A DNA stretch of 64,000 bases, taken from the NCBI GenBank assembly GCA_001768235.1, contig MENK01000022.1:46121-110120 (forward strand). The letters are read 5' to 3'. This document shows positions 45,475 through 54,875 of this stretch, in pieces. The notes under the pieces were generated by a model, which was given only the letters and a program-made list of their open reading frames with translations, was not told the origin of the DNA and ran no database searches. How positions within the stretch are numbered: the stretch's first letter is position 1; the number at the start of each line of letters is the position of its first letter. A program made the position numbers and the translations under genes. The DNA comes from Bacteroidetes bacterium GWB2_32_14. Lineage in GTDB: Bacteria > Bacteroidota > Bacteroidia > Bacteroidales > UBA12077.

Positions 45475-45922
45475 AATTCATAATTCATAATTATAAAACG
45501 CCTTTTACAAAAATATGTAAGTACTTTTATATATCCAAGCCTTTTTATTACTAAATATTCTAAACAGGTTAAAAAAACCTGACATTTTCAAACTTCTGCC
45601 CAATCGGGCAATATATTAACCCTCCTATAAATTAAACCTATTTTGTTCTTTGTTGATAACTACTACTAAACTCACGGGGTTTTTATTGGCCGCCAATTTA
45701 TACCAAGGCATCAAAAAAAATACTGGGTGAAATGGTTTCTTGGCAATTTTTACTATTTTTAAACTTGGTTAACAACAGATAAAAATGCTGGATGAAAAAC
45801 CGCACATAACGTAAATACAGATTGTTATTATCCTATAAACTATGTACATCAAAATGTAAAAACTTCAAAAAATAACTCAAAAAAAGCTATCTTTGTTAGG
45901 CAAAATCGAAAATTAATCAATT
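45475..45922. other. Intergenic region with element D
   Basis: About 450 bp without a supported gene. The left part holds a short hairpin (GCCCAATCGGGC, 45599-45610); the right part holds element D and the AT-rich leader of the AAA ATPase gene. Confidence 0.5.
45697..45831 (+). repeat. Cassette-like intergenic element D
   Basis: It shares with element A the opening GGCATCAAAAAAAATAC and the close CCGCACATAACGTAA, and with element B the body GGGTGAARTGGTTTMTT, CAATTT and CTTGGTTARCARC words. It lies 90 bp before the AAA ATPase/DUF4276 gene pair and in the same orientation. Confidence 0.65.
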
Positions 45923-46993
45923 ATGGATTATATAGAAATTAAAGGTTATAAATCAATAAAATCAGCAAAAATTGATTTTAAACCGATTAATATTCTTATT
46001 GGTGCCAATGGAAGTGGAAAAAGTAATTTTCTTTCATTTTTTGAATTTTTAAATCGGTTATACGAACAAAAACTAACTGAATATGTGGCTTTATCGGGAG
46101 GAGAAGAAAAAATGCTTCATAAAGGGAGTAAAATAACAAGCAGTATTTATTCCAAAATTAAGCAAGGGTTAAATGGGTACTCATTTGAAATTAAAAAAGG
46201 AGAAGGAATATTCGTTTTTGTATCTGAAGGTTTATGGTATGATCATAACCCTTTTTATAAAAACCCAATAGATATTTCTACTTTCAAAAATGAGGCAAAA
46301 ATAAAAACCTATTCGTTACCAAGAGCCGATTATATAAGAAAATATTTAAATTCATTTAAAAAGTATCATTTTCATGACACTGGTAAAAATTCCCCATTTA
46401 CCCAGCCAAGCCATATCCAAAATGATATTTACTATTTATATGAGAAGGGAAATAATCTTGCTGCATTTCTATACGGAATTCAGCAAACTAACAACATAGT
46501 TTACAATAGAATCCTTAAAACCATACAATCCATCGCTCCATATTTTTCGGATTTCTATTTCCAGCCCAATAACGAAGATTATATTAGGTTGCAGTGGAAA
46601 GACAAATACAGTGATGCCGTTTATGGAGTAAATGATTTGTCTGACGGGACAATTCGATTTATTGCCTTGACAACACTTTTCTTGCAACCGAACCTTCCTG
46701 AGACAATTATAATTGACGAACCAGAATTAGGGCTACACCCCACTGCAATTTCAAAACTGGCAGGTATGATAAAATCAATTGCAGCTAAAGGTTGCCAGGT
46801 AATTATTGCTACCCAGTCAACCGATTTAATAAGTCATTTTAAGCCAGAAGACATAATAACCGTTGACCAAGTTAATGGGGAGAGTGTTTTCAAAAGATTA
46901 GACAGTAATTCTTTAGTTCAATGGTTAGAAGATTATACTATAGACGACCTTTGGAAAAGAAACATTATCACAACCGGACAACCTAATTATTAA
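45923..46993 (+). CDS. AAA family ATPase (SMC/OLD-like), partner of the DUF4276 protein
   Basis: The 356-residue protein has an ABC/SMC-type ATPase split into an N-terminal part with Walker A (NILIGANGSGKSNFLSFFEF) and a C-terminal part with a signature-like NDLSDGTIRFIAL, Walker B TIIIDEPELGLHP and a switch segment VIIATQSTDLISHF. It belongs to the AAA_21-type proteins related to OLD nucleases and retron or Septu ATPases. The next gene starts 1 bp after its stop and encodes a TOPRIM-like DUF4276 protein, so the pair looks like a split OLD-type defence module. Confidence 0.85.
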   Translation: MDYIEIKGYKSIKSAKIDFKPINILIGANGSGKSNFLSFFEFLNRLYEQKLTEYVALSGGEEKMLHKGSKITSSIYSKIKQGLNGYSFEIKKGEGIFVFVSEGLWYDHNPFYKNPIDISTFKNEAKIKTYSLPRADYIRKYLNSFKKYHFHDTGKNSPFTQPSHIQNDIYYLYEKGNNLAAFLYGIQQTNNIVYNRILKTIQSIAPYFSDFYFQPNNEDYIRLQWKDKYSDAVYGVNDLSDGTIRFIALTTLFLQPNLPETIIIDEPELGLHPTAISKLAGMIKSIAAKGCQVIIATQSTDLISHFKPEDIITVDQVNGESVFKRLDSNSLVQWLEDYTIDDLWKRNIITTGQPNY

Positions 46994-46994
46994 T

Positions 46995-47651
46995 ATGAAA
47001 AGAGTAATTATAATTTGTGAAGGTGAAACGGAGAAAGAATTTTGCACAAAAATTCTTTCTCCGTTTTTTGCATCAAAGCATATTTTTATTCAATCACCAT
47101 TAATTAAAAAATCAATGGGAGGTATTGTAAAATGGAATGAATTAAAAAAACAGATTACACTTCATCTTAAAAATGAAAAAACAGCATTTGTTACAACTCT
47201 AATTGATTATTACGGATTATATAAGAAATATCAATTCCCTGGTTGGGACGAATCTCTGAAAATAACTGACAAAAATGCAAGAATGGATTTCTTGGAAAAG
47301 ATGATGTCCGAAAATATTGAAGCAGATATAAGAAACAGGTACTTGCCATACATTCAACTACACGAATTTGAAGGACTTTTATTTAATGATATTAATGTTT
47401 TTTACGAGCAGATTCCTAAAAACGAATTGATAGGAATAGCAGAACTAAAACAGACTTTTAATGATTATGATAATCCCGAAATGATTAATGATAAAAAGGA
47501 AACATCTCCATCTCACAGGTTAGAGCGAATAATAAAAGGATACAATAAAATTATTTACGGGAATTTCTTAGCAGACGCAATTGGCTTAGACAAAATTTGT
47601 AAAAAGAGCATTCGATTCAATAACTGGTTACAAAAAATTGAAAACCTTTAA
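46995..47651 (+). CDS. DUF4276 (TOPRIM-like) protein
   Basis: The 218-residue protein starts KRVIIICEGETEKEFCTKIL, in which the Glu of CEGETE corresponds to the conserved TOPRIM glutamate. Later conserved parts are TTLIDYYGLYKKYQFPGW (the DxD-like strand) and YIQLHEFEGLLFNDI. It is translationally close to the upstream AAA ATPase (1-bp gap) and is expected to be its nuclease-like partner. The family is often listed among defence-associated genes; catalysis has not been established from sequence. Confidence 0.85.
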   Translation: MKRVIIICEGETEKEFCTKILSPFFASKHIFIQSPLIKKSMGGIVKWNELKKQITLHLKNEKTAFVTTLIDYYGLYKKYQFPGWDESLKITDKNARMDFLEKMMSENIEADIRNRYLPYIQLHEFEGLLFNDINVFYEQIPKNELIGIAELKQTFNDYDNPEMINDKKETSPSHRLERIIKGYNKIIYGNFLADAIGLDKICKKSIRFNNWLQKIENL

Positions 47652-47890
47652 GTAATCACTTACCTGAGAAATAGCAGCAACCAACACATGATATAGTCAA
47701 TAAGGGTTTCATAGGTATGCGAAGTTTTGTATCCCTCATCAAATTATTTAATAGCGTGCAGAATATTAACTCCGAAATCCGATAATTTGCAAATAGGCAT
47801 AAGTTGAATAATATCAAATTCTAAAAATCATTTTTATTTAAACTATTTCCCCCTTTCTTTGTCTAAACATTTATTATAAAAAATTTTGCT
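47652..47890. other. Intergenic region after DUF4276
   Basis: These 239 bp show no supported gene. A short minus-strand open stretch interrupted by a stop (47680-47830) has protein-like composition and might be gene debris, but no family is recognised. Confidence 0.3.
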
Positions 47891-49030
47891 ATGGAAAATT
47901 TTACAGCCTACAACCCTACAAAGCTGCATTTTGGCAAAGGTGTTACCGAACAACTTGGCGAAACAGTTAAAGAATATGGCAAGAAAGTACTTCTGATGTA
48001 CGGAAAAGGCTCTGTTCAAAAGAATGGTATTTATGAGAAAGTCATTCAACAATTAAATTCCATAAATGCTGAGATTATTGAATATTCAGGAATAAAATCA
48101 AACCCGCTGGTTAATGATGTAATTGATGCAGCACAAATTGGTAAGCTAAATCAAATTGATGTTATTGTAGCCGTTGGTGGAGGAAGCGTGATAGATTCGG
48201 CTAAAGTTACAGCATTGGCAATAGCCAATAATACCGATCCATGGGCATTTATGAAGTATAAAGTTAAACCCCAAACTACAAAACCATTAATTGCCATCCT
48301 GACTCTTGCTGCTACCGGAACAGAAATGAACGGGGCGGCAGTTTTGCAAAATCATAAAACAAAAGAGAAAATTGGTTATGTATCTTCGTTAATGTATCCG
48401 GCACATTCATTTTTAGATCCCGAATTTACGTATAGTGTTCCCAAAAATTACACTGCATACGGAATAGTCGATCTTATTGCTCATAGCCTGGAAGCTTATT
48501 TTGGCGAAGGTGATGCATCTCTTTCAGACAGGTTTGTTGAAGCTGTAATTAAAGAAGCCATGGAATATGGCCCGTTAGTGCTTAAAGAACCAACAAACTA
48601 CGAACTTAGGGCGAAAATTATGTGGGCTGCAACAGTTGCTTTAAACGGGCAAACCAGTCATGGCCGTAAGTATGGCGACTGGGGTGTACACGATATCGGC
48701 CACAATTTATCTTATTTATATGATACGCCACATGGAGCAACCCTTTCAATAGCTTATCCTGCATGGCTCCGACTACAAAAAAACAGAATTCATGATAGAA
48801 TTGTAAAACTGGGAAACCAATTGTTTGGAACAAATTCTGCAGATGAAACAATTGCTCTTCTTGAGAAATTTTTTAAATCATTAGATTGCCCTGTCCGATT
48901 AGCAGATATCAATATTGGAATTGAAAAAAAGGAAGAGATAACGAAGCAGATGCTGAATAATCAAATTGATGGTATGGTTCACAAATTTACAGATGATGAT
49001 CGCAAACAAATTGTAGAACTCATGTTTTAA
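47891..49030 (+). CDS. Iron-containing alcohol dehydrogenase (butanol dehydrogenase-like)
   Basis: The 379-residue protein is a group III Fe-ADH. It starts FTAYNPTKLHFGKGVTEQLG, typical of the NAD(P)H-dependent YqhD/BdhA branch, and has the nucleotide-binding VGGGSVIDSAK and metal ligands in the segments YGIVDLIAHSLEAYF (Asp, His) and GDWGVHDIGHNLSYLYDTPH (two His). It would reduce aldehydes to alcohols in fermentation or detoxification. It is monocistronic. Confidence 0.93.
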   Translation: MENFTAYNPTKLHFGKGVTEQLGETVKEYGKKVLLMYGKGSVQKNGIYEKVIQQLNSINAEIIEYSGIKSNPLVNDVIDAAQIGKLNQIDVIVAVGGGSVIDSAKVTALAIANNTDPWAFMKYKVKPQTTKPLIAILTLAATGTEMNGAAVLQNHKTKEKIGYVSSLMYPAHSFLDPEFTYSVPKNYTAYGIVDLIAHSLEAYFGEGDASLSDRFVEAVIKEAMEYGPLVLKEPTNYELRAKIMWAATVALNGQTSHGRKYGDWGVHDIGHNLSYLYDTPHGATLSIAYPAWLRLQKNRIHDRIVKLGNQLFGTNSADETIALLEKFFKSLDCPVRLADINIGIEKKEEITKQMLNNQIDGMVHKFTDDDRKQIVELMF

Positions 49031-49119
49031 ATAATCAATAATACGAAAGCTTTTAAAATTTAAATATTTTTCTATTTTTGTCAAAGTCAGAAATAAAATC
49101 AACAATTAATACATAAACC

Positions 49120-50793
49120 ATGAAAAAATCAATCTTAACAATCTCTTTAGCGTTTTTGTCTATAGTTTTGATAAATACATCAAGCTATGCATGTACAAAT
49201 TTTTTAATTACAAAAGGAGCAACAGTAGATGGATCAACCATGATATCCTACTCTGCTGATTCGCATGTACTTTTTGGAGAATTATATCATTGGCCCGCAG
49301 CAGATTATCCCGATGGCACCCTGATGAAAATATACGAATGGGATACAGGTAAATATCTTGGCGAAATTCCACAAGCTAAACATACCTATAATGTAGTTGG
49401 AAATATGAACGAGAACCAGGTAGCTATAGGTGAAACGACTTATACCGGACGTGAAGAACTGCAAGATACAACAGGACTGGTTGACTATGGATCATTAATT
49501 TATATTGCACTTCAAAGATCAAGAACAGCACGTGAAGCTATCCAGATAATGACCGATCTTGTTAGTAAATATGGCTATTACAGTACAGGAGAATCCTTTT
49601 CAATTTCTGATGCCAATGAAGTTTGGATAATGGAACTTATTGGTAAAGGCCCCGGGGTTACCGGAGCAGTTTGGGTTGCACGTATGATTCCCGACGGATA
49701 TATTTCAGGACATGCCAATCATGCAAGAATTACTACATTTCCATTTAATAAGAAAAACAACTTTGACGATCCAAAACAAACAACTTTCCATGCAGCTGAT
49801 GTAATTTCTTTTGCTCGTGAAAAAGGATATTATACAGGTTCTGATGCTGATTTTAGTTTTTCAGATGTTTATGCCCCGTTAGATTTTGGTGGTGCACGTT
49901 TTTGCGAAGCAAGGGTTTTTTCAGGCTTTAATAAAGTAAACAGCCAAATGGGGCAATACCTTGATTATGCAATGGGTAAAGATCTTAAAAACAGAATGCC
50001 TCTATGGGTTAAAGTAGATAATAAATTAACGGTTCATGATGTAATGCAATTGATGCGCGATTACTATCAGAATACACCTATGGATATGACCCAGGATATT
50101 GGCGCCGGCCCATACAAATCAATTGTTCGCTGGAGACCTATGACATGGGAAGTTGACGGAGTTTCCTATTTACACGAAAGAGCAATTTCGACACAACAAA
50201 CAGGATTTTCATTTGTAGCCCAAAGCCGTGGCTGGTTACCAAATCCTGTTGGCGGAATCATTTGGTTTGGTGTTGATGACACCTATTCAACTGTTTACAC
50301 TCCAATGTATTGCGGAATGACCAGCGTTCCCGAGACATTCGCGGTTGGTAATGGTTCAATCATGGAATTTAGCGATAATGCTGCATTCTGGGTATTTAAC
50401 CAGGTTTCGAATTTCGCATATACCCGTTATTCCGACATGATTAAAGACATTCAACCATTACAGGAAAAACTCGAATTGGGATATATTGAGGAAATTAAAG
50501 CTATTGACAAAGAAGCTTCTGAACTATATCAATCGAACCCAAAACAAGCTTTGGAAATTATTACCAATTACTCGGTAAAACAAGGGAATAATACTGTATA
50601 TACATGGAAAAAGCTGTATGCATATTTATTTACCAAATACATGGATGGTAATATTAAGCAGGCACGCCCTGTACCTGATAATTATAAATATGTAACCCCA
50701 ACAGTTGAACAACCAGGCTATGACGAAGAATGGTATAGAATGATTGTAAAAGATAATGGAGAAGAGCTAAAAGTGATTGGCAACAGTCATTAA
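49120..50793 (+). CDS. C69-family dipeptidase
   Basis: The 557-residue protein is a peptidase family C69 (PepD-like) Ntn hydrolase. A signal peptide ends at SSYA and leaves Cys25 of CTNFLITKGATVDGS as the N-terminal nucleophile, so export would itself activate the enzyme. Conserved segments include ANHARITTFP and YGYYSTGESFSISDANEVWI. It should cleave dipeptides in the periplasm. A strong terminator follows. Confidence 0.92.
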   Translation: MKKSILTISLAFLSIVLINTSSYACTNFLITKGATVDGSTMISYSADSHVLFGELYHWPAADYPDGTLMKIYEWDTGKYLGEIPQAKHTYNVVGNMNENQVAIGETTYTGREELQDTTGLVDYGSLIYIALQRSRTAREAIQIMTDLVSKYGYYSTGESFSISDANEVWIMELIGKGPGVTGAVWVARMIPDGYISGHANHARITTFPFNKKNNFDDPKQTTFHAADVISFAREKGYYTGSDADFSFSDVYAPLDFGGARFCEARVFSGFNKVNSQMGQYLDYAMGKDLKNRMPLWVKVDNKLTVHDVMQLMRDYYQNTPMDMTQDIGAGPYKSIVRWRPMTWEVDGVSYLHERAISTQQTGFSFVAQSRGWLPNPVGGIIWFGVDDTYSTVYTPMYCGMTSVPETFAVGNGSIMEFSDNAAFWVFNQVSNFAYTRYSDMIKDIQPLQEKLELGYIEEIKAIDKEASELYQSNPKQALEIITNYSVKQGNNTVYTWKKLYAYLFTKYMDGNIKQARPVPDNYKYVTPTVEQPGYDEEWYRMIVKDNGEELKVIGNSH

Positions 50794-50810
50794 TACATTA
50801 TATGACAACA

Positions 50811-50840
50811 AAAAAACCGCTGCAATTGCAGCGGTTTTTT
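50811..50840 (+). terminator. Terminator of the dipeptidase gene
   Basis: A perfect 30-nt palindrome (AAAAAACCGCTGCAA and its complement) ends in a T-run. The stem has a minimal loop, and it could act on both strands. Confidence 0.85.
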
Positions 50841-51190
50841 TGTTTAGTTCATCTTTTAATCATCATATAATTTTGTACAACAAATTTTACCAATTCATCA
50901 TTTTTAAGTAGCTAAAGAAGATTTCTATTTAGTTTAGAATTCATTCTTATTCGCAAATTGTTTTATCACAAATAATCCGCTGTATATATTGCATTTACAT
51001 TAAAATCAAAAAATAATTCAAATCAGCTTTGAAAAAAGTGAAATTTAAAAGATCTTTGCAATCTAAAATATTTCAATTTTTAACGGATTAATAATCATTT
51101 TTAAAGCAAATTATTATAATAATCAAAAAAATATTTGTAATATTGCGCTCTGTTTAAAAAGAATTCAAAAACTTAAATAAGTATATCAGG
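50841..51190 (+). promoter_or_regulatory. Leader and promoter region of rplS
   Basis: About 350 AT-rich bases without a gene. A TAATATTG word at 51138-51145 is one mismatch from the -7 consensus TAnnTTTG and lies 46 bp before the rplS start. A matching -33 element is not clear. No known ribosomal-protein leader motif was recognised. Confidence 0.35.
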
Positions 51191-51538
51191 ATGGATTTAA
51201 TGAAATTTGTAGAAAGTGAATTCGCTGTAAAAAAAGAGTTCCCTGAATTTAAAGCTGGCGATACAATTACCGTTCATTATAAGATTAAAGAAGGTAACAA
51301 AGAAAGAATTCAGAATTTTAGAGGAGTTGTTCTTCAACGAAAAGGAGCAGGTGTTACTGAAACTTTTACTGTAAGAAAAATTTCCGGTGGAATCGGAGTT
51401 GAAAGAATTTTCCCTGTTCACTCACCTTTTATTGAAGAAGTTGAATTGAATAAAAAAGGTAGAGTTCGCAGAGCAAGAATTTTCTATTTACGTGATTTAA
51501 CTGGTAAAAAAGCCAGAATTAAAGAAAAGAGATTTTAA
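51191..51538 (+). CDS. rplS: 50S ribosomal protein L19
   Basis: The 115-residue protein is L19 in full: [54 protein letters not shown] and the C-terminal [20 protein letters not shown]. It sits at the 30S-50S interface and is essential or nearly so. It is unlinked to rpsP/rimM/trmD, as is common in Bacteroidota. A terminator follows. Confidence 0.98.
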   Translation: MDLMKFVESEFAVKKEFPEFKAGDTITVHYKIKEGNKERIQNFRGVVLQRKGAGVTETFTVRKISGGIGVERIFPVHSPFIEEVELNKKGRVRRARIFYLRDLTGKKARIKEKRF

Positions 51539-51554
51539 TTTCTCAATCATATAT

Positions 51555-51587
51555 AAAAAACCTTCTGAATTATCGGGAGGTTTTTTT
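51555..51587 (+). terminator. Terminator of rplS
   Basis: AAAAAACCTTCTGAATTATCGG continues into GAGGTTTTTTT, an imperfect stem closed by a T-run. Confidence 0.75.
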
Positions 51588-51592
51588 ATACA

Positions 51593-51623
51593 AAAAAGTA
51601 CCGCTGGTTAAGCAGTACTTTTT
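51593..51623 (-). terminator. Terminator of the AsmA gene
   Basis: AAAAAGTAC and GTACTTTTT form the base of a hairpin with an inner GCT/AGC pair. It is 22 bp after the stop codon of the minus-strand asmA-like gene. Confidence 0.7.
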
Positions 51624-51644
51624 CAATTTAGAACGATACGCATC

Positions 51645-54443
51645 TTATTTTTCGCCTTGTTTAAGTTTTTCGGCACGAACACGGGCATCTTCAACAAGTT
51701 TATCTGCTTTTACACCAGCTTCCTTAACCAGGGTATCTGCTTTTTTCTTAGCTTCTTTTTTTACTCCGTCAGCTGTTTTTTCGGCAGCAATTTTTGCTAT
51801 AGGGCCTTCTTTTGCGGCTTTCTTAACCAACTGATCAGCATTTTCATTACCTTCTTTTAAAAGTTTATCGGCCGCGATACGGGCATCTTCTTTTATTTTT
51901 GCAGCTTCTTTTTCGGCATCATCAATAATTTTTTGGGCTTGTGCAGCAAGTTCCTCTCCTGCTTTTGCCTTAACTTCTTCTTTTGCCTGATCTACTAGTT
52001 GTCCCCTGGATGATTCTTCATCACCACTGCTTTCTCCTAATGAAATTTTGGGATCGGTAGTTGTTCCGGTAATCCTGGCATTTATTTTAATATTCTGTGT
52101 TTTTTCAAGATTAACTCCCTTTGAAGAAGCTTTATCGAGCAATCCTTCAAGCACCTGGTTTGCAGCAGAACCAAAATAGCTCACTGGTACAGCTAATGCT
52201 AAGTCATAATCCATGGTTTGATCAACTCCATGAGAGCCTCCCAAAATCATTTTTATATCACCCACTTTTGTTTCAAAAGGTTCAACGTTTACTCTTCCAT
52301 TACTTATTTTAAAGCTAATATTGATATCATTAAACGAGTTGCCGGCTTTATCACCCAGCTTTACCATTTCAAAAAGCTTATCGAGTGTTTTTGAGTTTAC
52401 AACCTGAATTTCTTTTGATTGTAACCTTCCATAACCTTCGATTGAATTTAAAACAGGACTCATAGTTGAATCAAGTAAGCTGGTATAATCAAGTTTTATG
52501 GATACTTTGCCTTTGCAGTTTTCTAATATGGATGCTACTTTTCCAATCATACTAAAGGAAGTAACGGCAGTTTGAATTTCAATATCACGAATATCCAATG
52601 CCATAGTTGCTGATGGTTTTTGAATATCCTGTGTATTGTATTCTCCATTAACACCTAAAAATCCATCCAGTAAATTCATATTCAGGTTATCCATGATAAC
52701 CTTTTTGTCTTTTATTATAAATGTACCTTTCAGGTTCTGAATATCCATTTTATCATATAAAATATGATTTAAACTCGATTGCAGAGTAAAATCAACATTC
52801 GCGGGTACTTCAAAAACTGTCATTGGGGTTGATGCAGTATCTTCAACAGTTTCTTCGGTATCACCCGACATAAACTCATTTGCATCAATAAAAGCCGAGT
52901 TAAAAATAAAATTTCCTTTTATCGTTCCATCGCTTAATATATAAGGAATATAATTTTCAATTTTACCGTTCAGGTTAAAATCGCTTTTACCGATTTGTGA
53001 TTTAAATGACTGCAATTCGAGATATTTTGGAGTAAAGTTGAATGTTGTTTCAATAATTTTTACTGGTTGGGGAACATCCTTGCTTTCAAATAAAAAATCT
53101 TTAAGTTGCAATCTCCCTGATGCCTTAAATTCTTCATACTTTTCATTTTCAATAGTTGATAAATTTCCTGCAATTTTAACATCAGCATTCATTTCGCCAT
53201 CAATATTTGCATTTTCCATTGGAATAATATCCTTAAACGATTTTAAAACAATCTTTCCAACCAGGCCGGCTTCTACAAATGGATCGCTCATTGGAGTACG
53301 AACATGCATAACAATATCGAACGGATTTTGAGCCATTTCGAGATGAAATTTATTTAAATCGATGGTTGTATTGTCGTTATTTACCCCGTCATAAAAGACA
53401 GAAAGGTCGATATTAATATTCTCAACAGACTTGGGTAAATCGGGATACTTAAACATTGCATTTTCAACAATCAATTGCAAATTCGCAGATGGAGTTATTG
53501 AATCATTTAATATACCATTAATATTGCCATTAAGGGCTAAATTTCCACTCGTTTTCAATTCTTCGAAGCCTTGCATATAAATTGCAGGCACCATAGATAA
53601 TAATGATTTAAAGCTTGTTTTTAGCGTATTAAACCTCATATCAATCAGAATATCGTCGGTTGGCATTTCAACTTTTCCTTCGAAAGCTAAAGCAATATCA
53701 TTAATTGATAACAAATTGTCCTTAAAAGTATAAATGCTATTTTTTAAGTCGGCTCCAATGGTTGCATTAAATCCAAAGCGTGCCTCTTTCAGGTATTTTA
53801 TTGCACCCATTTTAATATTAATCGCATCTATTGTTGTGTTTATTGAAAGATCGGAATAATCCATCCCAAAATCACCTTTTAATAAAAAATTAAGGTTGTT
53901 TAAAGAAGCACTCATACCTGATGTTGCATCATTATAAATGATATTGGCATCAATTATCTGGAATTTTTTCAGTTTTAATCTGAAATCTGAAGGCTGAGAT
54001 GTTGTTTCTTCTGCTATTGTATCCTGGATTTCTTCAGAAGGTATTGCTATATCCCAGTTTGCAGAGCTGTCGGCCAGTACTTTCGCCTGTATATAGGGCC
54101 TATTCAGGATGATTCCATTTACAACGATATTCTTTTTTAAAGCACTTACTAAGTCAACTTCAACATTAAATGACTTAAAGGACATTAAAGTATCTTTTTC
54201 GAATTTATCAATTCCAATAACTGACAATTCGTGCAAGCCTAAATTAAAGTCGGGGAAACTTTTAAATAATGATAATGTAACATCGGTAAATTCTACTTTT
54301 GCATTTACATTTTTATTGATTTCTTCTTTTACTTTAATCAGAATTTCATCCTTGAAAAAACAAGGAATAATTACCATTAACGCGATTATCAATACAATAA
54401 GTATGATTATCGTTCTGAATAACCATTTTAAAGTTTTTTTCAT
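51645..54443 (-). CDS. AsmA-family protein with an Ala/Lys-rich coiled-coil tail
   Basis: The 932-residue protein has an N-terminal membrane anchor (WLFRTIIILIVLIIALMVII) followed by the AsmA N-domain and the long repeating beta-strand body of the AsmA/TamB-like (bridge-like lipid transfer) superfamily, through about residue 800. The last 120 residues are a highly charged, Ala/Lys/Glu-rich helix with repeated KADKLVEDARVRAEKLK-like units, probably a coiled coil. The body would span the periplasm and help move phospholipids. The tail is an addition not seen in E. coli AsmA. Confidence 0.88.
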   Translation of the reverse strand: MKKTLKWLFRTIIILIVLIIALMVIIPCFFKDEILIKVKEEINKNVNAKVEFTDVTLSLFKSFPDFNLGLHELSVIGIDKFEKDTLMSFKSFNVEVDLVSALKKNIVVNGIILNRPYIQAKVLADSSANWDIAIPSEEIQDTIAEETTSQPSDFRLKLKKFQIIDANIIYNDATSGMSASLNNLNFLLKGDFGMDYSDLSINTTIDAINIKMGAIKYLKEARFGFNATIGADLKNSIYTFKDNLLSINDIALAFEGKVEMPTDDILIDMRFNTLKTSFKSLLSMVPAIYMQGFEELKTSGNLALNGNINGILNDSITPSANLQLIVENAMFKYPDLPKSVENINIDLSVFYDGVNNDNTTIDLNKFHLEMAQNPFDIVMHVRTPMSDPFVEAGLVGKIVLKSFKDIIPMENANIDGEMNADVKIAGNLSTIENEKYEEFKASGRLQLKDFLFESKDVPQPVKIIETTFNFTPKYLELQSFKSQIGKSDFNLNGKIENYIPYILSDGTIKGNFIFNSAFIDANEFMSGDTEETVEDTASTPMTVFEVPANVDFTLQSSLNHILYDKMDIQNLKGTFIIKDKKVIMDNLNMNLLDGFLGVNGEYNTQDIQKPSATMALDIRDIEIQTAVTSFSMIGKVASILENCKGKVSIKLDYTSLLDSTMSPVLNSIEGYGRLQSKEIQVVNSKTLDKLFEMVKLGDKAGNSFNDINISFKISNGRVNVEPFETKVGDIKMILGGSHGVDQTMDYDLALAVPVSYFGSAANQVLEGLLDKASSKGVNLEKTQNIKINARITGTTTDPKISLGESSGDEESSRGQLVDQAKEEVKAKAGEELAAQAQKIIDDAEKEAAKIKEDARIAADKLLKEGNENADQLVKKAAKEGPIAKIAAEKTADGVKKEAKKKADTLVKEAGVKADKLVEDARVRAEKLKQGEK

Positions 54444-54558
54444 GATATAGTGGGTTTAAATTATCTATTTGTATCAAATTTAAGAAATATATCGTTCAGT
54501 TGAATTATGAATTAGGAGTATTTAAAATAATTAGTAATTTACTGATTCAGAATTTTTG

Positions 54559-54846
54559 TTGTCCGGTAAAATCTTTTAATATCTTAATTCATTGGTGTCC
54601 GATTAAAATTTTACTAAATCTTGTAACATGAATAATATTAAGCCTTTTCTTAGATTTCGCCACTATGTGGCTTCATTTTTATTTACTATTTAATTCTACA
54701 AAGATTTTACCCAGCCTGCGGCAGGCAGGTGCTACGCAGTATTTATATTAGCAACTAGTTGCTATATATGTGTAGATAAACATATTATAAAATTTATGAA
54801 GCAACATAGTTGCGACATCTTTATTGGTTTCAATTTTACCGGACAA
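54559..54846 (+). repeat. MITE/REP-like element with 14-bp terminal inverted repeats (copy 1, nested)
   Basis: TTGTCCGGTAAAAT (54559-54572) and ATTTTACCGGACAA (54833-54846) are a perfect 14-bp inverted pair. Inside are short hairpins of a common type: GCCACTATGTGGC (54659-54671), AGCAACTAGTTGCT (54750-54763) and GCAACATAGTTGC (54801-54813), plus CCTGCGGCAGGCAGG. No ORF is present, so any transposase would act in trans. The left 35 bp equals that of the copy at 61860. Confidence 0.75.
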
Positions 54847-54875
54847 TAGTAATCTTAATTCTGAAATATAAAGAT

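Noticed and set aside
45923..47651. Retron or Septu system
   Set aside because: No reverse transcriptase, msr/msd-like RNA or HNH nuclease (PtuB) is next to the ATPase; the partner is DUF4276.
47680..47830. Minus-strand gene between DUF4276 and the alcohol dehydrogenase
   Set aside because: The frame is broken by stops within 30 codons and no family is recognised; at most it is decayed debris.
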